A DNA stretch of 64,000 nt from Streptomyces spinosus (GCF_020400655.1 NZ_JAINRC010000021.1:103853-167852), one strand, 5' to 3'; numbered from the stretch's first letter, positions 30,836 through 39,050 are shown. Numbers and translations: made by a program. Notes: generated from the letters alone by a model not told the origin.

Positions 30836-31837
30836 GTGCTCTCTTTCAACGAAGCCGAGTTCGTCGCCCAGACGGAAAGCCTCGTGGCGCTGCGCCCCCG
30901 GATCGAGGAGGTCGCCGACCGCCTCGTGGACGAGGGGTACGACAACGTCCTGCTGGTGGGCGCCGGCGGCACCTACGCGCAGATGTGGCCCTACGAGCAC
31001 CTGGCCCGGCGCGCCTCGGTGCTGCCGGTGCGGGCGGCCATCGCGGCGGAGCTGGTCGTCTCCGGTGACGCCCGCCTGGGCGAACGGACCGCCGCCGTGT
31101 TCACCTCCGTCTCCGGCACCACCGAGGACAGTCTCAAGGCCATCGACCACTGCAAGGAGCGGGGCGCGTACACGATCGGCTTCACCGGCCACCCCGACTC
31201 CCCCGTCGCCCAGCGGGTGGACACCGCGCTGCTCTCGGCGCCCAAGGCCTGGCCGTTCGACGTCCAGCTGCTGCTGTTCATGGGCCGGCTGCTGTCCCGG
31301 AGGGGCGAGTTCACCGGCTACGACCGCCTGGCCGACGAACTCGCCGGCCTGCCGCGCATCCTGGTGGAGGTGGCCCGTCAGGCCGAGCCGGTGGCGTCCG
31401 ACTTCGCCGAGGCCCACAAGGACACCGACTACCACTTCCTCATCGGCGGCGGGAACCTGTGGGGGTTCACCTACCTGTACTCCATGTGCATCCTCGAGGA
31501 GATGCAGTGGCTGCGCACCACCCGGGTGCACAGCGCCGAGTTCTTCCACGGCTCGCTGGAACTGCTGGAGGAGGACACCAGCGTCATCGTCTTCCAGGGC
31601 GAGGACGAGACCCGCGCGCTGACCGACCGGGCCGAGGCCTTCGCCCGGCGCGTCTCCAAGGACGTCACCGTCTTCGACACCCGTGACTACCCCCTTACCG
31701 GCATCAGCCCCGAGTTCCGGGGGCTGCTGGCGCCGCTGGTGCTCGACACCGTGATGGACCGGGTCAGCAAGCACCTGGAGCGGGTGCGGGACCACTCCCT
31801 GGACCTGCGCCGTTACTACCGCGTCATGGACTACTGA
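30836..31837 (+). CDS. frlB: SIS-domain protein, FrlB-like fructosamine-6-phosphate deglycase
   Basis: The 333-residue protein has two SIS sugar-isomerase domains. VLLVGAGGTYAQMWP and FTSVSGTTEDSLKAIDHCKERGAYTIGFT bind the phosphosugar, and HSAEFFHGSLELLEEDTSVI in the second half carries the region that holds the catalytic Glu in FrlB. The C-terminal LDLRRYYRVMDY ends like FrlB of E. coli. FrlB hydrolyses fructoselysine-6-phosphate to glucose-6-phosphate and lysine. Having the kinase next to it and the importer before it supports that job. GTG at 30836 follows GAAGGA. Which Amadori compound is used is not known. Confidence 0.82.
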   Translation: MLSFNEAEFVAQTESLVALRPRIEEVADRLVDEGYDNVLLVGAGGTYAQMWPYEHLARRASVLPVRAAIAAELVVSGDARLGERTAAVFTSVSGTTEDSLKAIDHCKERGAYTIGFTGHPDSPVAQRVDTALLSAPKAWPFDVQLLLFMGRLLSRRGEFTGYDRLADELAGLPRILVEVARQAEPVASDFAEAHKDTDYHFLIGGGNLWGFTYLYSMCILEEMQWLRTTRVHSAEFFHGSLELLEEDTSVIVFQGEDETRALTDRAEAFARRVSKDVTVFDTRDYPLTGISPEFRGLLAPLVLDTVMDRVSKHLERVRDHSLDLRRYYRVMDY

Positions 31838-31905
31838 CCGCGGTCCGCCCCGCCCCGCCTCCATCCGCCCCGGCGTGCCCGTGCCCGCGCACCGGCACGC
31901 CCCGA

Positions 31906-31935
31906 GCGGGCGCCGCGCACCCGCGCGGCGCCCGC
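31906..31935 (+). terminator. 13-base GC hairpin between frlB- and frlD-like genes
   Basis: GCGGGCGCCGCGC (31906-31918) pairs perfectly with GCGCGGCGCCCGC (31923-31935) over a 4-base loop and ends 6 bases before the GGAG ribosome binding site of the kinase gene. It could be a partial terminator, a processing barrier or a block to ribosome loading, lowering the kinase relative to the deglycase. Confidence 0.55.
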
Positions 31936-31951
31936 CCTCCTGGAGACTTTG

Positions 31952-32851
31952 ATGAACATCCTCGGTTTCGGCGACAACGTCGTGGACCGTTTCGTGGACC
32001 GCGGCATCGACTACCCGGGCGGCAACTGCGTCAACGTCGCCGTGTACGCCCGCCGTCTCGGTCTCGACACCGCCTATCTGGGAGTGTTCGGCGACGACGA
32101 CCTCGGCGCCTTCCTCCGTACGGCCGTGGCGGCCGAGGGCGTCGCGGTCGAGCGCAGCGTGGTGCGTCACGGTGAGTCCGGCGTCTCCACCCTCCATGTG
32201 CAAGGCGGCGACCGGGTGTTCCTCGGCTACAACGGCGGCGGTGTCACCGTGCGCGAACCGCTCCTCCTGGACGACGCGCTGCTGGCGTACGCGGCGTCGT
32301 TCTCGCTCGTGCACTCCAGCGTCTACTCGCGCACCGAGAGCGAGCTGCCCAAGCTGGCCGCGGCCGGTCCGCTGGTCAGTTTCGACCTCTCCGACGACGC
32401 CGAGTTCCGCTCCCCCGCCTACCTCGACCGGGTCTGCCCCCACCTCGACCTGGCCCTGCTGTCCTGCTCGGACCTGGACGAGACGGCCACGCGGCGGCTG
32501 CTGGAAGCCGTGGTGGCGCGGGGCGCGCGCATGGCCCTGGCGACCCGGGGTCTGGCGGGGGCCACCGTGTACGACGGCCGCACCCTGGCCACGGCGCCGG
32601 CCCGCGCCGCGGACGCACGGACCATGGCCGACACCATGGGCTGCGGTGACGCGTTCCTCGCCGGTTTCACGGTGTCCCTGCTCCACGACGGCTGGTCCCG
32701 CCGCAATCCGCCGTCCCGCACCTTCCTGGAACGCGCCCTGCGGCACGGCGCGCGGTCGGCCCACGACCAGTGCTTCGTCGAGGCCGCCTTCGGCCACGGC
32801 CGGCCCGCCCCGGGACTCAAGGCGGCGACGTCCTCCCCGGCTGGTGCCTGA
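31952..32851 (+). CDS. frlD: PfkB-family kinase, FrlD-like fructosamine 6-kinase
   Basis: The 299-residue protein is a ribokinase/PfkB kinase with GGNCVNVAVYARRLG near residue 24 (substrate lid) and the anion-hole/catalytic-base motif DTMGCGDAFLAGF near residue 227. Segment order and the start ILGFGDNVVDRF parallel FrlD, which phosphorylates fructoselysine at O6 before FrlB acts. The ATG at 31952 lies 6 bases after GGAG; the TTG one codon earlier is less likely. It is the last gene of the operon and is followed by a hairpin at 32903-32924. Confidence 0.82.
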   Translation: MNILGFGDNVVDRFVDRGIDYPGGNCVNVAVYARRLGLDTAYLGVFGDDDLGAFLRTAVAAEGVAVERSVVRHGESGVSTLHVQGGDRVFLGYNGGGVTVREPLLLDDALLAYAASFSLVHSSVYSRTESELPKLAAAGPLVSFDLSDDAEFRSPAYLDRVCPHLDLALLSCSDLDETATRRLLEAVVARGARMALATRGLAGATVYDGRTLATAPARAADARTMADTMGCGDAFLAGFTVSLLHDGWSRRNPPSRTFLERALRHGARSAHDQCFVEAAFGHGRPAPGLKAATSSPAGA

Positions 32852-32902
32852 GCAGCGGCGCGCGGACGGTGCGCACGCGCCGGTGCGTACGCGGGACACC
32901 TC

Positions 32903-32924
32903 CCCGCGCCCGGCTCGGCGCGGG
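32903..32924. terminator. Terminator hairpin after the frl operon
   Basis: CCCGCGCC and GGCGCGGG form an 8-base stem with a 6-base loop between the convergent kinase and LysR genes. Confidence 0.6.
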
Positions 32925-32932
32925 CCTTCGGT

Positions 32933-33814
32933 TCACAAGAGCCGGCGAATGACCTCGACCGCGCGTGCCAGGTGGGGTTCGCCGCGGTCGGCGCGGTGGG
33001 CGACGGCCAGTTCGACCGACGCCGTAGGGCGCACCAGGGGCCGGTAGACGACGCCGTCGAGCGCGAGCGCGGTCACCGGTTCGGGCGCGACCGCTACTCC
33101 GAGGCCGCCGGCGACGAGGGTGATGAGCGTCGAGGTCTCCCCGACCTCGTGCCGGATCCGCGGCTCGATGCCGGCGTCGCGGAGGACACCGAGCACGACG
33201 TCGTGCATCACCGAGCGGCGGTCCGCCGAGTGCATGATCATGTCGAGGCCGGCGAGGTCGGCGGCGCGCACCCGGGTCTTCGCCGCGAGGGGGTGCTCGG
33301 CCGGGAGGGCCACCACGAGACGATCCCGGCGCAGGGTGTGGACGACCAGGGAGGGGTCGGCCGCGGACGGGCGCAGCAGGGCCACGTCGATGGCGCCGCC
33401 GCGCAGCGCCTCCACCTGGTCGGGGGCGAGCATCTCCCCGCGGAAGGAGAAGTCGATGCCCGGCAGTTCGGTGGCGAGGTGACGCGAGAGCGTCGGCAGC
33501 AGGCTGTACGTCGCCGAGCCGACGCAGCCCAGGGTGAGGTGGCCGACCGAGCCGGCGGCGACCCGGCGGGCGTGGTCGGCGGCCTGGTCGACCTCGGTGA
33601 GGATCGCTCGCACCCGTTCGAGGTAGGCGCGGCCGGCCTCGGTGAGGTCGACCCGGCGTGTGGTGCGGTGGAACAGAGCGATGCCGAGTTCGCCCTCCAG
33701 CTGCCGGATGGCCTGCGAGAGCGGTGGCTGTGCCATGTGGAGCCGTTCGGCCGCACGCCCGAAGTGGCGCTCCTCCGCGACGGCGAGGAAGTAGCGGAGC
33801 TGACGCAGATCCAT
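32933..33814 (-). CDS. LysR-family regulator of the beta-ketoadipate genes
   Basis: The 293-residue protein has the LysR head RHFGRAAERLHMAQPPLSQA and an effector domain of normal length. The first 45 residues are very similar to those of the LysR protein at 27-878. It is divergent from pcaF/pcaI/pcaJ with 71 bases between the starts, so it very probably controls them, as PcaQ or CatR do in other bacteria with beta-ketoadipate or muconate as effector. The palindrome at 33844-33861 lies between the two genes. Confidence 0.9.
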   Translation of the reverse strand: MDLRQLRYFLAVAEERHFGRAAERLHMAQPPLSQAIRQLEGELGIALFHRTTRRVDLTEAGRAYLERVRAILTEVDQAADHARRVAAGSVGHLTLGCVGSATYSLLPTLSRHLATELPGIDFSFRGEMLAPDQVEALRGGAIDVALLRPSAADPSLVVHTLRRDRLVVALPAEHPLAAKTRVRAADLAGLDMIMHSADRRSVMHDVVLGVLRDAGIEPRIRHEVGETSTLITLVAGGLGVAVAPEPVTALALDGVVYRPLVRPTASVELAVAHRADRGEPHLARAVEVIRRLL

Positions 33815-33843
33815 ATGCTCAGGATATCAATCGAGGGCGATAT

Positions 33844-33861
33844 CGATACTTCCCGGTATCG
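33844..33861. promoter_or_regulatory. LysR-type palindrome between regulator and pcaF
   Basis: CGATAC-TTCCCG-GTATCG is a 6-6-6 inverted repeat 24 bases before the thiolase ATG and 29 bases before the LysR ATG. The half-sites are the same as those at 1-19. The thiolase has no ribosome binding site, so its transcript may begin at or close to the ATG. Confidence 0.65.
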
Positions 33862-33885
33862 ACGCCGCCGTCTAGCCTTCGACCC

Positions 33886-35082
33886 ATGAAGAGCGCATTC
33901 CTCTACGCCGCCACGCGGACACCGTTCGGCAAGTTCAACGGAGCGCTGGCCGGCGTCCGGCCCGACGACCTGGCCGCCACGGCGATCGGCGGTGTCCTCG
34001 GGCAGGCACCGGCGCTGGATCCCGCCGCGATCGACGAGGTCGTGTGGGGCAACGCCAACGGCGCCGGCGAGGAGAACCGCAACGTCGGCCGGATGGCCGC
34101 GCTGCTGGCCGGCCTGCCGGCGAGCGTGCCCGGCACGACGGTCAACCGGCTGTGCGGGTCGAGCCTGGACGCGGCGATGACCGGCTCCCGCGCGATCGAG
34201 ACGGGCGACGCCGAGATCGTGCTCGTGGGCGGTGTCGAGTCGATGACACGGGCGCCGTGGGTACTGCCCAAGCCGTCGCGGGCCTTCCCGGCCGGCGACG
34301 TCACCGCGGTGTCGACGACGCTGGGCTGGCGGCTGGTCAACCCGCGGATGCCGAAGGAGTGGACCGTCTCGCTGGGCGAGTGCAACGAGCAGCTCCAGGA
34401 GCGCTTCGGCATCTCCCGCGAACGCCAGGACGAGTTCGCCGTCCGCTCCCACCGCCTCGCGCACCGGGCGTGGGAGGACGGTTTCTACGACGCGCTGGTC
34501 ACCCCCGTCGGCGACCTGGTCCGCGACGAGGGCGTCCGCCCGGACTCGGACACCGGGAAGCTCTCCGCGCTCAAGCCGTCGTTCCGGCCGGACGGCACCA
34601 TCACAGCGGGCAACGCCTCCCCGCTCTCCGACGGCGCGTCCGCCCTGCTCCTGGGCAGCGAGGCAGCGGCGGCGGCCCTCGGCACCGACCCGCTCGGCCG
34701 GATCGCCGGCAGGGGCGCCATGGCGCTGGACCCCCGGGAGTTCGGCTACGCCCCGGTCGAGGCCGCCAACCGGGCGCTCGCCCGCGCCGGGATCACCTGG
34801 GACCAGGTCGGCGCGGTGGAGCTCAACGAGGCGTTCGCGGTCCAGTCGCTGGCCTGCGTCGACGCCTGGCTGGAGGACGGCCTGCGCGACCCCGGGGTCG
34901 TCAACCAGCGTGGCGGGGCCATCGCGATCGGGCACCCGCTGGGTGCCTCCGGCGGCCGGATCCTCGCGACCCTGGCCGCGGTCCTGAGGGAACGCCGCGA
35001 GCGGTACGGCGTGGCCGCGATCTGCATCGGCGTCGGCCAGGGGCTGGCCGTCGTCCTGGAGAACCCGGAGGTGTCGGAGTGA
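33886..35082 (+). CDS. pcaF: Beta-ketoadipyl-CoA thiolase
   Basis: The 398-residue protein is an acetyl-CoA acetyltransferase-fold thiolase. The acylated Cys is in TVNRLCGSSLDA near residue 90, the His is in GGAIAIGHPLGASGGR near residue 349, and the second Cys is in AAICIGVGQGLAV near residue 384. Length and the PWVLPKPSRAFP loop fit PcaF/PaaJ, which splits beta-ketoadipyl-CoA into succinyl-CoA and acetyl-CoA. Fusion-like overlap (GTGA) with the CoA-transferase genes and the divergent LysR gene support the beta-ketoadipate role. No ribosome binding site precedes ATG 33886. The enzyme could also be a general thiolase. Confidence 0.8.
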   Translation: MKSAFLYAATRTPFGKFNGALAGVRPDDLAATAIGGVLGQAPALDPAAIDEVVWGNANGAGEENRNVGRMAALLAGLPASVPGTTVNRLCGSSLDAAMTGSRAIETGDAEIVLVGGVESMTRAPWVLPKPSRAFPAGDVTAVSTTLGWRLVNPRMPKEWTVSLGECNEQLQERFGISRERQDEFAVRSHRLAHRAWEDGFYDALVTPVGDLVRDEGVRPDSDTGKLSALKPSFRPDGTITAGNASPLSDGASALLLGSEAAAAALGTDPLGRIAGRGAMALDPREFGYAPVEAANRALARAGITWDQVGAVELNEAFAVQSLACVDAWLEDGLRDPGVVNQRGGAIAIGHPLGASGGRILATLAAVLRERRERYGVAAICIGVGQGLAVVLENPEVSE

Positions 35083-35774
35083 GCCGCGCGCGCGTGCTGG
35101 ACTCGGCCGACGAGGCCGTGGCCGGGATCGAGGACGGTTCCACCGTCCTGGTCGGCGGCTTCGGGCTGGCCGGGATGCCGTTCGACCTCATCGACGCCCT
35201 CATCCGGCAGGGCGCGAAGGACCTCACGATCGTCTCCAACAACGCCGGGAACGGCGACGTCGGGCTGGCGGCGCTGCTCGCGGCCGGCCGGGTCCGCAAG
35301 GTGGTGTGCTCGTTCCCGCGGCAGGCCGACTCCCACGTCTTCGACGCGCTCTACCGCGAGGGGAGGATCGAGCTGGAGGTCGTTCCCCAGGGCACACTCG
35401 CCGAGCGGATGCGGGCCGCCGGCGCCGGGATCGGCGCGTTCTACTGTCCGACGGCGGTCGGCACCCCGCTCGCCGAGGGCAAGGAGGTGCGCACCATCGA
35501 CGGACGCGACTACCTGCTGGAGTATCCGATCAAGGGCGACTACGCCCTCGTCTCCGCGCACCGGTCCGACCCGATGGGCAACCTCGTCTACCGCAAGACC
35601 GCCCGCAACTTCGGCCCGGTGATGGCGACCGCCGCCACCACCACGGTCGTCCAGGTCGACGAGGTCGTCCCCCTCGGTGCGCTCGACGCGGAGGCGGTCG
35701 TCACGCCGTCGATCTACGTCGACCGGGTCGTCCCGGTCGAGGCCCGCCACTACACCGTCCAGGGGGCACGATGA
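35079..35774 (+). CDS. pcaI: 3-oxoadipate CoA-transferase subunit A
   Basis: The 231-residue protein is the A subunit of a class I CoA-transferase. It has the early glycine-rich GSTVLVGGFGLAGMPFDLID, NNAGNGDVGLAALLAAGRV and a DYLLEYPIKGDYALV segment. PcaI/PcaJ transfer CoA from succinyl-CoA to 3-oxoadipate ahead of the thiolase. GTG at 35079 overlaps the stop of pcaF by 4 bases. It could also be the acetoacetate enzyme ScoA; the neighbouring thiolase and LysR gene favour 3-oxoadipate. Confidence 0.8.
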   Translation: MSRARVLDSADEAVAGIEDGSTVLVGGFGLAGMPFDLIDALIRQGAKDLTIVSNNAGNGDVGLAALLAAGRVRKVVCSFPRQADSHVFDALYREGRIELEVVPQGTLAERMRAAGAGIGAFYCPTAVGTPLAEGKEVRTIDGRDYLLEYPIKGDYALVSAHRSDPMGNLVYRKTARNFGPVMATAATTTVVQVDEVVPLGALDAEAVVTPSIYVDRVVPVEARHYTVQGAR

Positions 35775-36463
35775 CCACCGACACCACCGCCGCGGCACGC
35801 TCGGCGCCCCCGGGCGAGGCGCCGATGACCGCCGACCGTCCGCTCAGCATGGACGAGGTGGCCGCCGTGATCGCACGGGACATCCCGGCCGGCGCGTTCG
35901 TCAACCTCGGCATCGGCCGGCCCACCGGGATCGCCGACCACCTGCCCGAGGAACTCGGCGTCGTCCTGCACACCGAGAACGGCATGCTCGGCATGGGCCC
36001 GAAGGCGGAAGGCTCCCAGATCGACCCCGATCTCACCAACGCCGGCAAGGTCCCGGTCACCGAGCTTCCGGGAGCGGCGTACTTCCACCACGCCGACTCC
36101 TTCGCCATGATGCGCGGCGGCCACCTCGACGTCTGCGTCCTGGGCGCCTACCAGGTCTCCGAGCACGGCGACCTGGCCAACTGGCACACCGGGAAGCCCG
36201 GCGACATCCCCGCCGTCGGCGGCGCGATGGACCTCGCCATCGGCGCGAAGGACGTCTACGTGATGATGTCGCTCTTCACGAAGTCCGGCGCGCCCAAGCT
36301 GGTGCGGCGGTGCACCTACCCGCTCACCGGCACCGGTTGCGTCAGCCGGGTCTACACCGAGGTCGCCACCTTCGACCTGGGGCCCGAGGGCGTCCATGTG
36401 CGGGAGACCTACGGCGTCACCCTCGACGAGCTGCGCTCACGCCTCGACGTCGCGCTGCACTGA
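35771..36463 (+). CDS. pcaJ: 3-oxoadipate CoA-transferase subunit B
   Basis: The 230-residue protein is the B subunit and carries the catalytic Glu in LHTENGMLGMGP, which forms the glutamyl-CoA thioester. Other family landmarks are NLGIGRPTGIADHLP and LGAYQVSEHGDLANW. ATG at 35771 overlaps the stop of subunit A (ATGA); a second ATG at residue 19 matches the start of shorter family members. It is the last gene of the operon and is followed by a strong hairpin. Confidence 0.82.
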   Translation: MTTDTTAAARSAPPGEAPMTADRPLSMDEVAAVIARDIPAGAFVNLGIGRPTGIADHLPEELGVVLHTENGMLGMGPKAEGSQIDPDLTNAGKVPVTELPGAAYFHHADSFAMMRGGHLDVCVLGAYQVSEHGDLANWHTGKPGDIPAVGGAMDLAIGAKDVYVMMSLFTKSGAPKLVRRCTYPLTGTGCVSRVYTEVATFDLGPEGVHVRETYGVTLDELRSRLDVALH

Positions 36464-36486
36464 CCCTCTCGACAGGTCGGCGGCTT

Positions 36487-36513
36487 CCGGCCGTGCTCCC
36501 CGTGCACGGCCGG
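36487..36513. terminator. Bidirectional terminator hairpin
   Basis: CCGGCCGTGC and GCACGGCCGG form a perfect 10-base stem with a 7-base loop between the convergent pcaJ and RsbV-like genes. Confidence 0.7.
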
Positions 36514-36595
36514 TTCGACGCACGCTCACGCCCAGCCCGGCGAGACGTGCCGCGGGTGCGGACCGGCGGTGTGCGCGGCCCCGTCCGCCGACGGC

Positions 36596-36934
36596 TCAGG
36601 AGCGGATGGCGGTGTCGCTGTCCGGGTGGAGAGCGAAGATCTGGTCGAGGCCGACGATCCGCAGGATCCGCAGGGTGTTGGCGGGTACCGCCGCCAGCGC
36701 GATGTCCGCCCGGGCGGCCTGGACGTGGCTGCGCGCGGCGATCAGGGCGGTGATGCCGCTGGAGTCGCAGAACTGCATGCCGCCCAGGTCCAGGACGAGG
36801 CGCTGCCCGGGCTGGAGGGTGAGAGCGGCGATCCGTTCGCGCAGCTCGCCGGCGTTGGCGTAGTCGAGCTCGCCGAAGATCTCCAGAACAGGACCGGTCG
36901 GGGCGTCGCGGGTGGTGATCTTCAGCGGGCTCAT
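36596..36934 (-). CDS. rsbV: STAS-domain anti-sigma factor antagonist (RsbV-like)
   Basis: The 112-residue protein is a single STAS domain. LEIFGELDYANAGELRERI is followed by LVLDLGGMQFCDSSGITALI. Asp57-Ser58-Ser59-Gly60 holds the serine that an anti-sigma kinase phosphorylates, and dephosphorylation lets the protein free a sigma factor. Its ATG overlaps the stop of the PAS-phosphatase gene (ATGA), so the phosphatase very likely acts on it. It is the last gene of the three-gene RsbQ-RsbP-RsbV-like operon. The partner kinase and sigma factor are elsewhere. Confidence 0.88.
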   Translation of the reverse strand: MSPLKITTRDAPTGPVLEIFGELDYANAGELRERIAALTLQPGQRLVLDLGGMQFCDSSGITALIAARSHVQAARADIALAAVPANTLRILRIVGLDQIFALHPDSDTAIRS

Positions 36935-38247
36935 CGTGTGTTTCTCATCGGGTGGTCGGCGGCCGGGATACCGAGGGCGAGCAGGGCGGTGTCGTCGTCG
37001 AGGCCGTCGCCGAAGCTGTCCAGCAGGCCGGTGAGGGCCTTGATCAGGGCGTGGGGCGGCTTGCCGCCGTGGCCGGCGGTGAAGGCGAGCAGTGCCTCGT
37101 CCCCGTACAGGCTGGTGCGGTCCGGGCCGGTACGGGCCTCGGTGAGGCCGTCGGTGTAGAGCAGCAGGGTGTCGCCGGGCGCGAGGACCGTCGTGGCGGG
37201 CGTGAAACGCGCGCTGGGCAGCACGCCGACGAGCTGGCCGCCGGGGGTGGGAAGGAAGCATGCGGTGCCGTCGGCCCGCAGCACGATGACCGGCGGGTGG
37301 CCGCCCGAGGCGAGGTGGACGGTGAGCTGCCCGGTCGCCGGGTCGGGATCGAGGGTGCCGAAGACGGCGGTGCAGTAGCGCGGGTCGCCGCTGCCGGCGT
37401 AGCGCTCGTGGAGCACCTTGTTGAGGGTGGTCAGCGCGGCGACGGGGTCGGGGTCGTGCAGGGCGGCGGCGCGCAGGGTGTAGCGGGTGAGCGAGGTGAG
37501 CGCGGCGGCCTTGGGTCCCTTGCCGCACACGTCACCGAGGAAGAAGGCGAAGCGTCTGCCGTCGAGGGGGAAGACGTCGTAGAAGTCGCCTCCGAGCCGG
37601 TCGGGAGAGGCGGTGTGGTAATGGGTGGCCGTCTCCACGCCGGGTATGGAGGGCAGGGTGTCGGGCAGCAGGGACTGCTGGAGCACGGCGAGGGCGTCCT
37701 GCAACCGGGCCCGATCGGCCTCCGCCTGTCCGCGTGCCGCCTCGGCCGCCCGCCGGCCGCGCAGCAGTTCCTCTTCGTAGGCCCGGCGGTCCCTGGCGTC
37801 GAAGACAGTGGTGCGGATCAGCAGGGGCTCGCCGTCGCCGCCGCGTTTGACCACGGAGGAGACCAGCACCGGTATCCGGTCACCGTCGGTCCGCTTGATC
37901 TCCAGGGCGATCCCGCTGATCTCGCCCTGCATGCGCAGCAGCGGCGCGAAGTGTGTCTCGTGGTACAGCTTGCCGCCGACGGTCAGCAGGTCGGTGAAGC
38001 GCATCCGGCCCACCACCGCCTCCCGCTCCATGTCCAGCCAGCCCAGCAGGGTGGCGTTGATCTTGGCGATGGTGCCGTCCATGAGCGTGGAGAGGTATCC
38101 GCACGGCGCGTTCTCGTACAGCTCCTCGGCGCTGTCCTCCAGCAACGCGGCGAAGGCCGCGTCCGCCGCCTTGTCGTCTCCGGTGTCGTGGGGGTCGTGG
38201 GGGTCGTAGGGGTCGTGGGGGTCGGGCTGCTGCCCGGTGCGGCACAT
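36931..38247 (-). CDS. rsbP: PAS-domain SpoIIE-type (PP2C) phosphatase, RsbP-like
   Basis: The 438-residue protein has a PAS domain at about residues 38-165 (NAPCGYLSTLMDGTIAKINA), a coiled-coil linker (about 165-205, rich in RARLQDAL) and a PP2C/SpoIIE domain to residue 425. Metal-binding acids are in LGGDFYDVFPLDG, FLGDVCGKG and GDGLDDDTALLAL. This is the layout of RsbP, the energy-stress phosphatase of Bacillus. ATG at 38247 touches the stop of the hydrolase gene (TGATG). The N-terminus contains an Asp-Pro-His repeat (DPHDPYDPHDPHD) from a GTCGTGGGG-type DNA repeat. It should dephosphorylate the STAS protein downstream. Confidence 0.88.
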   Translation of the reverse strand: MCRTGQQPDPHDPYDPHDPHDTGDDKAADAAFAALLEDSAEELYENAPCGYLSTLMDGTIAKINATLLGWLDMEREAVVGRMRFTDLLTVGGKLYHETHFAPLLRMQGEISGIALEIKRTDGDRIPVLVSSVVKRGGDGEPLLIRTTVFDARDRRAYEEELLRGRRAAEAARGQAEADRARLQDALAVLQQSLLPDTLPSIPGVETATHYHTASPDRLGGDFYDVFPLDGRRFAFFLGDVCGKGPKAAALTSLTRYTLRAAALHDPDPVAALTTLNKVLHERYAGSGDPRYCTAVFGTLDPDPATGQLTVHLASGGHPPVIVLRADGTACFLPTPGGQLVGVLPSARFTPATTVLAPGDTLLLYTDGLTEARTGPDRTSLYGDEALLAFTAGHGGKPPHALIKALTGLLDSFGDGLDDDTALLALGIPAADHPMRNTR

Positions 38248-39050
38248 CACCGCAGGCCGGCCAGGAAGCCCCGGATCGCCTCGTTGGTGGCTTCGGGCGC
38301 GGACAGGTGCGGGCAGTGCCCGGTCGCCCGCAGGGTCACCAGGGTCGATCCCGGGACCGCCCGGTGGACGAAGGCGCCGACCTCCCGGGGGGCGATGGCG
38401 TCCTCGCTGCATTCGAGCACCAGGGTCGGCACCCGTACGCTCTTCAGGTCGGCCCGCGAGTCCGACAGGAACGTGGTGCGGGCGAAGACGCGCGCCATGT
38501 CCGGGTCGGTGGCGCAGAAGCTGTTCTTGAGTTCTTCGCCGAGGTCGGGGCGATCCGGGTTCCCCATGATCACCGGCGCCATCACCGCCGACCAGCCCAG
38601 GTAGTTCGACTCCAGGGAGGCCAGCAGTTCGTCGATGTCCTGCGCGCTGAACCCGCCGCGGTAACCGTCGTCGTCGATGTACCGCGGGGACGGAGCCACC
38701 ATCACCAGTGCCCCGATGCGCTCCGGGGCCGCCTCCGCGGCCAGCACCCCGATCATGGCGCTGACCGAGTGGCCCACGAACACCGCGTCCCGCAGGTCGA
38801 GCGCCTCGCACACCTCCACCACGTCCCGGGCGTAGCCGTGCAGAGAGCCGTAACGGTTCTCCGAGAACGCGGACAGGTCCGAGCGGCCCGAACCGACGTA
38901 GTCGAAGAGCACCACCCGGTAGTCCTCGGCCAGGGCAGGCACCGTCAGTCGCCACATGTTCTGGTCACAGCCGAACCCGTGGGCCAGCACCACGGTACGC
39001 CCGTGCGGGTTGCCGGTGACGGCGACGTTGTTCCTGCGAGCGATATCCAT
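38247..39050 (-). CDS. rsbQ: Alpha/beta hydrolase, RsbQ-like
   Basis: The 267-residue protein closely follows RsbQ. It has HGFGCDQNMWR, VVLFDYVGSGRSDLSAF, the nucleophile in VGHSVSAMIGV, ESNYLGWSAV, the Asp in ECSEDAIAP and the His in TGHCPHLS. RsbQ is required for RsbP phosphatase activity in energy stress, probably by making or delivering a hydrophobic ligand to the PAS domain; the fold is shared with the strigolactone and karrikin receptors. ATG at 39050 was chosen because the family begins there. It is directly coupled to the RsbP-like gene, which strengthens the assignment. Confidence 0.88.
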   Translation of the reverse strand: MDIARRNNVAVTGNPHGRTVVLAHGFGCDQNMWRLTVPALAEDYRVVLFDYVGSGRSDLSAFSENRYGSLHGYARDVVEVCEALDLRDAVFVGHSVSAMIGVLAAEAAPERIGALVMVAPSPRYIDDDGYRGGFSAQDIDELLASLESNYLGWSAVMAPVIMGNPDRPDLGEELKNSFCATDPDMARVFARTTFLSDSRADLKSVRVPTLVLECSEDAIAPREVGAFVHRAVPGSTLVTLRATGHCPHLSAPEATNEAIRGFLAGLR

